Assembly (NCBI GenBank): GCA_964389095.1
Contig: CAYMEB010000144.1
Span: forward strand, 1-12,252
Length of the DNA stretch: 12,252 bases
Direction: 5' to 3'
DNA from: JABFRJ01 sp964389095
Lineage (GTDB): Bacteria > Pseudomonadota > Alphaproteobacteria > Rhizobiales > Hyphomicrobiaceae
Below are positions 1 through 6,665 of the stretch, piece after piece. Within the stretch, counting starts at the first letter, position 1. Every line of letters starts with the position of its first letter. The position numbers and the translations under genes are program-made. The notes beneath the pieces are model-generated. The model was not told where the DNA came from, searched no databases, and was given only the letters and a program-made list of their open reading frames with translations.

Positions 1-291
1 GCACACGGCGCCTCGCCGCGTGACGGCCGCTACATCGAGCAGGTCGGCACCTTCGACCCCATGAAGAAGAAGGATGATCCGGCCCGCGTGAAGCTTGAGA
101 CCGAGCGCGTGAAGCATTGGCTGTCGGTCGGCGCGCAGCCGACGGACCGCGTGATGCGCTTCCTCGACGCCGCCGGCCTCGCCAAGCGCACGCCCTCGAA
201 CAATCCCGAGAAGTCGAAGCCCAAGAAGAAGGCGCAGGAGCGCGCCGCCGCCGCCGCCAAGGCCAAGGAAGGCGGCGAAGCTGCCGCCTGA
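1..291 (+). CDS. rpsP: 30S ribosomal protein S16 (3' part, cut by window edge)
   Basis: S16 is a small-subunit ribosomal protein needed for 30S assembly. The open frame runs in from the left edge, so the true start and roughly the first 20-25 residues are missing. Visible family hallmarks are SPRDGRYIEQVGTFDP at the left, then RVKLETERVKHWLSVGAQPT and RVMRFLDAAGL, which match the S16 core closely. The last ~28 residues form a Lys/Ala-rich, probably disordered tail ending in EGGEAAA, a common kind of extension in alphaproteobacterial S16. An ATG at 61 is internal and not the start. A hairpin with a T-rich tail follows about 80 bp after the stop, so this gene ends its transcript here; rimM and trmD, the usual followers of rpsP, are not downstream. 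Confidence 0.95.
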   Translation, partial: AHGASPRDGRYIEQVGTFDPMKKKDDPARVKLETERVKHWLSVGAQPTDRVMRFLDAAGLAKRTPSNNPEKSKPKKKAQERAAAAAKAKEGGEAAA

Positions 292-369
292 CGGACGCAC
301 GGCCGGCACCGGCTGCCGTTCGGCCCCCGCCGTGTCCATGACGGTGTGAGCCGCGGCCCGACCTACAAT

Positions 370-404
370 GAGGAGCGCCTCGCGAGGGGCGCTCCTCTTT
401 GTTT
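370..404 (+). terminator. Intrinsic terminator after rpsP
   Basis: A perfect 10-bp stem pairs 370-379 (GAGGAGCGCC) with 388-397 (GGCGCTCCTC) around an 8-nt loop, followed directly by TTTGTTTT. This is a typical Rho-independent terminator and lies 79 bp after the rpsP stop. It would insulate rpsP from the regulator downstream. Confidence 0.88.
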
Positions 405-638
405 TGCCCCGGCCCGGCCTGTGCCGGGTCGGCTTCGATCCCGGCTCACAGATCGCGCCATGGCAGCGCTATCGACGGACCATGGCATTGGTCCGCTACC
501 GTAGCGCGAGTGCGCGCTCCGCGGCACGTGATAATGTGTGTTTTTGGGAGTTATTCTTCTTTATTGTGCGATTACTTCAGCCCTGCAGTCGGCCATTGTC
601 GCGCTGGTTCCCATGATCGCATTTCTGGTTTTTGCACC
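405..638. other. Non-coding stretch upstream of the XRE regulator
   Basis: This stretch between the rpsP terminator and the regulator start has no convincing gene. The octamer CCATGGCA occurs twice, at 459-466 and 480-487, 21 bp apart, which puts both copies on the same face of the helix; they could be regulator-binding sites, but this is only inference. From about 528 to 575 the composition becomes clearly AT-richer than the surroundings, as expected for a promoter, though no pair of sigma70 boxes with correct spacing stands out. The regulator frame stays open back to 399, but that extension overlaps the terminator region and shows no protein-like conservation. Confidence 0.5.
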
Positions 639-1202
639 GTGGACTCCAGTATCTTCAGTCGCTGCCTGCGGGATTTGCGCGTATCGCGGGGTTTCGTGAA
701 AGCGAGACACTTCGCTGATGCCGTCGGTATCGGAGAAAACCGGTACACCCGCTATGAACGCGGGGAGGCGGAGCCGAACATCGCGTTGATCTACAAATTC
801 TGCGAGGTTCTGCACGTGCAGCCCAACGAACTCTTCGGTTTTGGACCTGCTACCGGAGGTCACACTGCAGGATTTGCGGAACAGAAGGTCGCCGACTTCG
901 AAGTCGCGCCGATGGGCGAGGTCGCCGCCCAAGTCCTGGGGTGGAAGCTGGCCCGCTCCATGGTCCGCCTGCATGCGGTCGAGGCGGGATCGGCAGTCCC
1001 AACGGGCATGGCGGAGCACCGAGCCGCGGCCACCGCATTCATGGAACTCGAGCGCGCGCCGGTTCACACGGTGTCGACCTTCCTGGCCCGCCATTCGTTC
1101 GCCCGGGTCGCCAAGTCCGAGCTGGACGAGTTGACGGCGCTCGTCGAGCAATACCTGGCGCTGCTTTACACCCGAGCGGGCAGTGACCGGCCCGCCAAGT
1201 AA
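639..1202 (+). CDS. XRE-family helix-turn-helix transcriptional regulator
   Basis: A DNA-binding regulator of 187 residues if it begins at GTG 639. Residues ~8-67 form an HTH_3/Cro-C1 domain: LRDLRVSRG, then FADAVGIGENRYTRYERGEAEP (recognition helix region, usual Y..YE.G...P pattern), then ALIYKFCEVLHVQPNELFG. The remaining ~115 residues are alpha-helical looking and match no domain I recognise; they could serve dimerisation or ligand sensing. The start is uncertain: GTG 639 fits the domain boundary but has no evident Shine-Dalgarno sequence, and GTG 528, ATG 534 and ATG 399 are in frame upstream. It stands alone between two ribosomal protein genes, so its targets cannot be inferred beyond possible autoregulation. 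Confidence 0.8.
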   Translation: MDSSIFSRCLRDLRVSRGFVKARHFADAVGIGENRYTRYERGEAEPNIALIYKFCEVLHVQPNELFGFGPATGGHTAGFAEQKVADFEVAPMGEVAAQVLGWKLARSMVRLHAVEAGSAVPTGMAEHRAAATAFMELERAPVHTVSTFLARHSFARVAKSELDELTALVEQYLALLYTRAGSDRPAK

Positions 1203-1289
1203 TGCCTCTGCGGACGGGTCGGGGGGCCCGTGTCTGCCCCTGTGGCTCCTCCCGGCCAACGATCGGCGGCGCCGTCCGTCGCAAACATG

Positions 1290-1317
1290 TTGACGCGTTG
1301 GAACCTGCGGGTATAAC
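1290..1317 (+). promoter_or_regulatory. Sigma70-type promoter for rpsD
   Basis: TTGACG at 1290-1295 and TATAAC at 1312-1317 are separated by 16 bp, each with one mismatch to consensus. Transcription would begin near 1324. It is the best promoter match in the window and suits a highly expressed ribosomal gene. It lies about 90 bp after the regulator's stop codon, so rpsD is probably transcribed on its own. Confidence 0.7.
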
Positions 1318-1323
1318 CACCCT

Positions 1324-1509
1324 GCTTCCGAACGCACGGCGTTCGGTTGCATCAGCGCTTCCGCGGCTGCTTTCGACTGCTCCACAAGAGCGGAGATGCG
1401 GCCTGTCGGCCTTTAGGTCTTCCAAGACCAGGCAAAGGAGGGAGCGCAGGGACGTGCCGCCGGCACGCGCTCCTCAACCCGTGAATGACGAAAGACGGAG
1501 TTCAAGACG
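1324..1509 (+). promoter_or_regulatory. Structured 5' leader of rpsD, candidate S4 autoregulatory RNA
   Basis: About 185 nt separate the predicted transcription start from the rpsD ATG and hold no convincing gene. Several hairpins are visible: 1328-1334 with 1340-1346 (7 bp, 5-nt loop) right at the transcript start; 1400-1403 with 1408-1411; 1416-1420 with 1425-1429; and a two-part stem 1441-1447/1467-1473 plus 1454-1458/1462-1466. No T-tract follows any of them, so they do not look like terminators. S4 is known to repress its own synthesis by binding mRNA in some bacteria; that this leader does so is inference. A GGAG at 1497-1500 provides the ribosome binding site, 9 nt before the ATG. Confidence 0.4.
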
Positions 1510-2127
1510 ATGACGAAGCGCATTCGCGCCAAGCACAAGATCGACCGCCGCCTCGGCCAGAACATCTGGGGCCGCTCCAAGAGCCCGATCACCAAGCGTG
1601 AGAGCCGCCCCGGGCAGCATGGCGAGCGCCGCGCCGGCAAGCTGTCGGACTACGGCCAACAGCTGCGCGCCAAGCAGAAGCTCAAGGGCTATTACGCGAA
1701 CATAGGCGAGCGCCAGTTCCGCCGCATCTACGGCGAAGCCGTCCGCCTCAAGGGTTCGACCTCCGAGCACATCATCGGCCTCCTCGAACGCCGCCTCGAC
1801 GCGCTCGTCTACCGAGCGAAGTTCGTGCCGACGCCCTTCGCCGCCCGCCAGTTCGTCAGCCACGGGCACGTGCTGGTCAACGGCCGCCGCGTGAACATTC
1901 CGAGCTACCGCTGCAAGGTGAACGACGTCATCGAGGTCAGCGAGAAGAGCAAGCAGATGACGCTCGTGCTCGAAGCGATCAAAAGCTCCGAGCGTGAGGT
2001 TCCCGACTACATCAACGCCGACCACAACAAGATGACCGCGACCCTCGTGCGCATTCCGGTGCTGTCGGACGTGCCGTTCCCGGTCCAGATGGAACCCAAC
2101 CTGGTCGTCGAATTCTATTCGCGCTGA
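1510..2127 (+). CDS. rpsD: 30S ribosomal protein S4
   Basis: S4 is a primary 16S rRNA-binding protein that nucleates 30S assembly and, in many bacteria, regulates its own expression. The 205-residue product has the usual length. The N-terminal domain contains DRRLGQNIWGR and RPGQHGERRAGKLSDYG, followed by LRAKQKLKGYYANIGERQF; the S4 RNA-binding fold spans about residues 95-145, with RRLDALVYRAKF and QFVSHGHVLVNGRRVNIPSY. It lacks the N-terminal zinc-binding cysteines, so it is the C-minus (zinc-free) form. The ATG at 1510 is preceded by GGAG with 9-nt spacing. It appears monocistronic: own promoter upstream and a strong terminator 28 bp after the stop codon. Confidence 0.98.
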   Translation: MTKRIRAKHKIDRRLGQNIWGRSKSPITKRESRPGQHGERRAGKLSDYGQQLRAKQKLKGYYANIGERQFRRIYGEAVRLKGSTSEHIIGLLERRLDALVYRAKFVPTPFAARQFVSHGHVLVNGRRVNIPSYRCKVNDVIEVSEKSKQMTLVLEAIKSSEREVPDYINADHNKMTATLVRIPVLSDVPFPVQMEPNLVVEFYSR

Positions 2128-2155
2128 TCGCGCGGGCCAGACATGCCTCGAAGAT

Positions 2156-2193
2156 CGGCGTCGTCGCCAGAGCGCGACGACGCCGTTTTCGTT
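2156..2193 (+). terminator. Intrinsic terminator of rpsD
   Basis: A perfect 12-bp stem pairs 2156-2167 with 2174-2185 around a 6-nt loop, followed by TTTTCGTTT. It lies between the convergent ends of rpsD and the membrane protein gene. Read from the minus strand the hairpin is followed only by a weak T-run (ATCTTC), so it probably works mainly for rpsD. Confidence 0.92.
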
Positions 2194-2235
2194 TCCAGCG
2201 CACCGCGACAGCACACGGCGGCGGCGCTCATTGCG

Positions 2236-4629
2236 CTATGGAGATTTTGCGCCCGCGGTGAGTTGCCGCCAGGCCCCCAGCACCGGCCTGAAACGGAAGC
2301 GCACCGTGTGACGGCCGGCGGGCACTTCGACGGCGCGGAAGAGCACGTTGGCGCGCAAGACAGGGGCACGCGCACCGCCGATTTCGGCAAACCACCAGCG
2401 CTGCCAGGGATCGTTGAGCACGACCCATCCGCCGCGCGGGCTGTCGACATTCACGACGACTTCGGTGTTGCGATAGCGCTCCAGCATGATCTTGGGCCGC
2501 TGCGCCGCGCTTGCGGCGGCCAGCGTCGCGTAGATCGCCGTCCCGCTCCCCTCCAGCAATACCGTCTCCCGCGGATCGAACTGCGGCCAGGTGCCCGACT
2601 TGAGAATGTCCTCGAACGAAACGCCGATCGAGCGCGTGGCGAACATCACGCGGGGCAGCGCCCGCGGATTGTCGTAGACGAACGCCTCGGGTGTGCGCGC
2701 GAGCAGGGTGAAATCGCCCGGGGCCACTCCCTTGTCGATCGATTCCAGCGGCGCGCCGGAAGCAATCGTCTTCAAGCCCAGCATGTCGACGAGCGGCGAG
2801 CGATAGGAAGGCAGCAAGGGGCTGAACTTCCGCTGATCCGGCAGACCGATGTGATCCTGAGCACCGGTGGCGCGGGTATAGAGATCGAGCCGGATCGGGT
2901 TGTATCCGAGCGTGTTCTCCAGGCGGTGAGACAGCGACACGTTCGGCCAATGGAAGCCGAGACCGAGCAGTTCGATGCGGTCGCGGCGCGTGCGTGACGG
3001 GTCGGCCGCAGCTTCGGCGACCCGCGCCTTCAGCAGGCGAACCGTTTCGTTTCGAGTGTCGGGCGCCATCGCCTCGTAGACCTGCGGTGGCAGGGCGGAC
3101 GATGTCGATGGGCCGTTGTTGTAGGCGAGATCGCCGACCGTGACGCCCGTGAGGAGCAGAGCCATCGGCCAGGGCTCGAGCGCGATCCGCGGCTTGACGT
3201 AGGTGATGGCTGCGGCGGCCACCGCGAGGCAGGTGGCGGCAATCGCAAGCGGTCCGATCAACTGCCCGACGCGATCGAGCCAGAGGCCCATGCCCAGCGC
3301 CGAGATGAAGGATACGGCCACTATCCCGGCGACGATGGCGATCGCATTCTCGCTCTCGCGATGCCAGGGCTGCGTGAAGACATAGTGGGTCGCATAGCCT
3401 GTTAAAACGGCGGAGAGGCCGCCGAGCAGGAAGGTCGCGTCGGCCGGCCGCCGGTAGAGCGAAACCCCGGGAAAGACTTCGTAGAAGACGCGGAACACAG
3501 GCGTGTACCAGCCGAGCGCGTATCCCAGCATGACCGCGAAGGCGGCCGTGAAAAAGCGGATCTCCGGCCGCCACAAACGCCCCTGGAACAGCGCGAGCGC
3601 CACCAGAAGGACCGGCACCGCGCCGATGTAGATCTGCCCCATGTTCTGCGCGATGTAGAGCCCGGCGTCGCTCCAGGCGAAGCTCGGCGGGCCCCAGTAG
3701 TCCTCCATGCGGTAGGCCGCTCCGAAGACCTGCGGGATCAATGCGGTGATGAGCAGGGCAGGGTGGAGCGAGCCGCGTCCTGCGCCTTCCAGGTCGATCG
3801 ACGGCCGGTTGGATTCGGCCGCGAGCAGTGCGGTGAGCACGAGCGGGACCGCCACGAGCGCCACAGCCAACGCGCCTCCTGCGGCGAGCGGCGCAGCCGC
3901 GCGGACGATCAGCGCCTTGGCGTCCTGGTCGGTAAACAGGCGCCAGAGCAGGTAGGCGGCGAGAAGATAGAGCGTCAGCAGCGCGACCTGATCCCGGCCG
4001 AGCAGCAGGGCGGCACCCAGAACCCCGGTGGCGAGGCCGTAGCGGTAGGAGCCGAGCATCAAGGCCCGATCCAGCGAGAGCAGGATCATCGGGAGATAAC
4101 ACAGGCTCAGCACCTGACCGGTGTGCTGGACGCGCCAGGCCATCGAGGCGCCGAACGCGAACGCGATCGCAGCGACGATGGCGCCGGCCCAGTGCCAACC
4201 CCGGTCACGGAACCAGGCCGCCAGCGCAAGTCCGGCGGCAAGCTGCATCCCGAACACCGTCATGTCCACGGCCCAGGCGCTCGGCGCCCGGTTCACCAGG
4301 GCGAGCAGTAAAAACGGCGGAGAGAAGATCATCGCCTGAGGATCGGCGATCTGGGGATGCCCCGCGAAAACGAACGGCGCCCAGAATGGGCTTTCGCCGC
4401 GGCCGATGCTCTGAGCCAGAAACTGAATCTGGGGCAGGAAATGCGCTTTCGCATCCCAGGGGATCGTATAGTACCCGAGCGACCACGGGCTCGTCATGAC
4501 GAGCCAGCCGAGGAACACAATGGCGGCCACCGGCGCCATCGGCCAGTCATGCTGCAACGGCTCGCGAGACAGCGCGCGCCGGAGGCGCCCACCGACGCGC
4601 CCGGCCGCCGCCGACCCGCCGTAAAGCAT
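2236..4629 (-). CDS. YfhO-like polytopic membrane protein, probable GT-C type glycosyltransferase
   Basis: A 797-residue inner-membrane protein with roughly a dozen hydrophobic segments between residue ~31 and ~545, then a soluble C-terminal part. Family signs are an acidic motif in the first outer loop (WDAKAHFLPQ, Asp59), which in GT-C transferases is the usual position of the catalytic acid; FWAPFVFAGHPQIADPQ after it, as in YfhO proteins; and a C-terminal segment of the type VVLNDPWQRWWFAE followed by VEVPAGRHTVRFRFRP, matching the YfhO beta-rich tail. YfhO relatives use polyprenyl-linked sugars to decorate cell-surface polymers; the acceptor here is unknown. The ATG at 4629 has AGGAG upstream (spacing about 11 nt); Met31 is an alternative. 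It stands alone, converging on rpsD and diverging from the RibD_C gene. Confidence 0.82.
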   Translation of the reverse strand: MLYGGSAAAGRVGGRLRRALSREPLQHDWPMAPVAAIVFLGWLVMTSPWSLGYYTIPWDAKAHFLPQIQFLAQSIGRGESPFWAPFVFAGHPQIADPQAMIFSPPFLLLALVNRAPSAWAVDMTVFGMQLAAGLALAAWFRDRGWHWAGAIVAAIAFAFGASMAWRVQHTGQVLSLCYLPMILLSLDRALMLGSYRYGLATGVLGAALLLGRDQVALLTLYLLAAYLLWRLFTDQDAKALIVRAAAPLAAGGALAVALVAVPLVLTALLAAESNRPSIDLEGAGRGSLHPALLITALIPQVFGAAYRMEDYWGPPSFAWSDAGLYIAQNMGQIYIGAVPVLLVALALFQGRLWRPEIRFFTAAFAVMLGYALGWYTPVFRVFYEVFPGVSLYRRPADATFLLGGLSAVLTGYATHYVFTQPWHRESENAIAIVAGIVAVSFISALGMGLWLDRVGQLIGPLAIAATCLAVAAAAITYVKPRIALEPWPMALLLTGVTVGDLAYNNGPSTSSALPPQVYEAMAPDTRNETVRLLKARVAEAAADPSRTRRDRIELLGLGFHWPNVSLSHRLENTLGYNPIRLDLYTRATGAQDHIGLPDQRKFSPLLPSYRSPLVDMLGLKTIASGAPLESIDKGVAPGDFTLLARTPEAFVYDNPRALPRVMFATRSIGVSFEDILKSGTWPQFDPRETVLLEGSGTAIYATLAAASAAQRPKIMLERYRNTEVVVNVDSPRGGWVVLNDPWQRWWFAEIGGARAPVLRANVLFRAVEVPAGRHTVRFRFRPVLGAWRQLTAGAKSP

Positions 4630-4881
4630 ACTCGTGTCCGCTCCTGCCCGCCCGGCCAGGAACTCCCGGCCAGGGCAAGCTTGCCACTTCTGTTCCGCCG
4701 GCAGGTACGCCGGTCGGCGTCCGTCCGATCACCATCGGTCCGGAGCAATGCCGATTTCCGTCGCCGGAAACGGTGTATAAAAGCATGCCGGTGCGATCGA
4801 GGTATAGTCTCGACATGCCGCAATCCGATGATCCGCCGTCAAAATTCACTTTTTCGCTGAATCGCGGAGACCTTACGACGC
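4630..4881. promoter_or_regulatory. Divergent intergenic region with candidate promoters
   Basis: This 252-bp region separates the divergent YfhO-like and RibD_C genes, so it should hold promoters for both. An AT-richer cluster at about 4771-4813 contains TATAAA (4776-4781) and TATAGT (4803-4808, in the loop of a small hairpin 4797-4801/4809-4813), but no good -35 box lies at the right distance for either. Another AT-rich patch at 4841-4858 lies just before the ribosome binding site. Although a riboflavin-type gene follows, I see no FMN riboswitch consensus elements here. Confidence 0.4.
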
Positions 4882-5601
4882 ATGACCGAGCGGCAGGCCC
4901 CCCTCACGATCGACGATGCGATCGCCCTGGTCGCCGAGGCGCCGCCCGGAGCGCCGTTCGTGGTCGCGCAGCTCGGCCAGTCCCTCGACGGCCGGATCGC
5001 CATCGAGAGCGGCGAAAGCCGCTGGATCAACGGTGATGCGGCACTCGATCACGTTCACCGTCTGCGCGCGGCCGTCGACGCCGTCGTCGTCGGGGTCGGC
5101 ACCGCCATGGCCGACGATCCCATCCTGAACGTCCGCCGGGTGAAGGGCCGCAACCCGGCCAGAGTTGTGATCGATCCCAAGGGCCGGCTGGAGCATCCCC
5201 GCCGCTGCCTTGCGGGCGAGGACGGCGCCCGGCGACTGGTCGTGCGGGCCGCTGCCGTCGGCGTTCCGCCCGGCGTCGAAGAAGTCGTCGTACCGCCAGA
5301 TAGGGCCGGCAGGCTCGATCCGGTCATGGTGGTCGACGCGCTCCACCAGCGCGGACTCTCCAAGCTGCTGATCGAAGGCGGCGCGTGGACGGTCTCGGAG
5401 TTCATCGCCGCGCGTGCCGTCGACCGTCTCCATGTTCTTGTCGCGCCCTGCATCCTGGGATCGGGCAAGACAGGCTTGACCCTGCTGCCGCCGATCCAAC
5501 GCCTCGCCGATGCCCAGCGCCCGCGCGCCCACGTTTTCGTGTTGCACGACGGCGATGTCCTGTTCGATTGTGACCTCCGAGGCTCGCGCCGCACCGATTG
5601 A
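4882..5601 (+). CDS. Stand-alone RibD C-terminal domain protein (dihydrofolate-reductase-like fold)
   Basis: A 239-residue cytoplasmic protein consisting only of the RibD_C domain, the reductase half of the bifunctional riboflavin enzyme RibD; the zinc deaminase half is absent. Conserved points are VAQLGQSLDGRIA (SLDG 34-37), SGESRWINGDAALDHVH, the DAVVVGVGTAMADDPIL stretch (DDP 78-80), and LLIEGGAWTVSEFI (EGG 165-167) with the NADPH-binding loop, then VAPCILGSG. The family reduces pyrimidine intermediates or related substrates with NADPH; without the deaminase the actual substrate is uncertain, and it may not serve riboflavin synthesis at all. GGAGA 12 nt upstream supports the ATG at 4882. 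It leads an operon, ending 22 bp before the cytochrome gene. Confidence 0.88.
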   Translation: MTERQAPLTIDDAIALVAEAPPGAPFVVAQLGQSLDGRIAIESGESRWINGDAALDHVHRLRAAVDAVVVGVGTAMADDPILNVRRVKGRNPARVVIDPKGRLEHPRRCLAGEDGARRLVVRAAAVGVPPGVEEVVVPPDRAGRLDPVMVVDALHQRGLSKLLIEGGAWTVSEFIAARAVDRLHVLVAPCILGSGKTGLTLLPPIQRLADAQRPRAHVFVLHDGDVLFDCDLRGSRRTD

Positions 5602-5623
5602 GGCTCAACGGGAGTTTGCCACG

Positions 5624-6208
5624 ATGAACGTCGCAGATCGGAAAGCGGAAGGGGCCGATGCCGGCGTCTATGATCCCGGCGCCCGGCGGTTGCACTGGTG
5701 GACCGTGGTCCTGGTCGCGATCATGCTGCCGCTCGGCTTCGCCATGTCCTATCGCGGCAATACGCTCGACATCTGGGACGGCCGTACCGACGCGATGTAC
5801 AGCCTGCACAAGCTCATCGGGTTCGTGCTTCTCTGGCTCGTCGTCTATCGCCTGATCCGGCGCTTCAAGGTCGGTGCTCCTCCCGACGAGCCCACTCTGG
5901 AGTGGTGGCAGAAGCTCGCGAGCCACGTGACCCACTGGTCGCTCTACGGCCTGCTCATCCTCGTTCCGCTGATGGGCTGGCTCGGCGTTTCGCTCTATGG
6001 CGCGCGCACGATCTTCAACTTCGTCAGCCTTCCGGCACTGGCCGCACAGGATCAGGCGGCGGCGGCACGCGTGCTGGCCCTGCACGGCCTGCTGGCGAAA
6101 CTCACCGTGCTGCTCATTGCGGCGCATATCGGTGCGGCGATGTTCCACCACGTCATCCGCAAGGACAATGTTCTGAGACGCATGCTTCCGCGTCTTCCCA
6201 TCCGCTGA
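5624..6208 (+). CDS. Cytochrome b561, CybB type
   Basis: A 194-residue inner-membrane diheme cytochrome b of the CybB family, members of which pass electrons to quinone; E. coli CybB was shown to act as a superoxide oxidase. Four membrane helices lie at about 25-42, 60-78, 103-124 and 153-176. Candidate haem ligands are His24 (ARRLHWW), His62 (SLHKLIG), His104 (HVTHWSLYG), and His154 or His168 (LALHGLLAKL, AAHIG). The C-terminus has the typical HHVIRKDNVLRRMLP signature. The frame is open further upstream inside the previous gene, but ATG 5624, with GGGAG 9-10 nt before it, gives the expected family length. It is the second gene of the RibD_C operon. Confidence 0.92.
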   Translation: MNVADRKAEGADAGVYDPGARRLHWWTVVLVAIMLPLGFAMSYRGNTLDIWDGRTDAMYSLHKLIGFVLLWLVVYRLIRRFKVGAPPDEPTLEWWQKLASHVTHWSLYGLLILVPLMGWLGVSLYGARTIFNFVSLPALAAQDQAAAARVLALHGLLAKLTVLLIAAHIGAAMFHHVIRKDNVLRRMLPRLPIR

Positions 6209-6233
6209 CCCCCGCCCGCCTCAGGAGGATACC

Positions 6234-6665
6234 GTGAAGCTCTTCGCCGGTCTGAACGTGTGGGCATTGCCCATCGCTGCAATCGCGGGCTTCCTGTTCG
6301 GAGGCCTGTGGTACGGGATGCTGTCCAAGGCATGGCTCACGGCCGTCGGCCGCACCGAGCAGGACATCAAGAATGCCGGCCGCTCGATGCCGTATCTTTT
6401 CGCCGTGACGATCGTGGCGCAGCTCATCATGGCCTGGATCCTGGCCGGACTGCTGCTGCATCTGGCGAAGAGCGGCATTCCGATCGGCTTCAGGACCGGC
6501 ATCGCCACCGGCGCATTCTGCTGGATCGGTTTCGTTGCGACCACTCTGGTCGTCAACCACGGCTACCAGGGCGCGAAGAACTCGCTCACCCTGATCGACG
6601 GCGGACACTGGCTGGGTGTGCTGCTGATTCAGGGCGCGGTGCTGGGCCTTTGGGGGCTGGCGTGA
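6234..6665 (+). CDS. DUF1761 family small membrane protein
   Basis: A 143-residue membrane protein of unknown function. The N-terminal segment WALPIAAIAGFLFGGLWYG and the downstream KAWLTAVGR fit the DUF1761 family pattern (small residues, then G-WY); three or four hydrophobic helices are visible, with a conserved-looking NHGYQGAKNSLTLIDGGHW near the end. The start is GTG 6234, strongly supported by AGGAGG at 6223-6228 five bases ahead. It is the last gene of the operon, 25 bp after the cytochrome. Its final 80 bases are also read on the opposite strand by the acetyltransferase tail. No terminator with a T-tract follows. Confidence 0.85.
   Translation: MKLFAGLNVWALPIAAIAGFLFGGLWYGMLSKAWLTAVGRTEQDIKNAGRSMPYLFAVTIVAQLIMAWILAGLLLHLAKSGIPIGFRTGIATGAFCWIGFVATTLVVNHGYQGAKNSLTLIDGGHWLGVLLIQGAVLGLWGLA

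Noticed and set aside
1202..1513. A 103-codon plus-strand frame overlapping the regulator stop and the rpsD start
   Set aside because: It spans the rpsD promoter and hairpin leader and has no protein-like features.
2143..2997. A 284-codon plus-strand frame after rpsD
   Set aside because: Begins just ahead of the rpsD terminator and runs through it antisense to the YfhO-like gene, with no family resemblance.
2228..4198. A 656-codon open frame on the minus strand, in another frame than the YfhO-like gene
   Set aside because: Arg/Ala/Pro-rich composition with no motifs; it is a by-product of high GC opposite a clear membrane protein frame.
4630..4881. FMN riboswitch upstream of the RibD_C gene
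   Set aside because: The conserved FMN-element blocks were not found in this interval.
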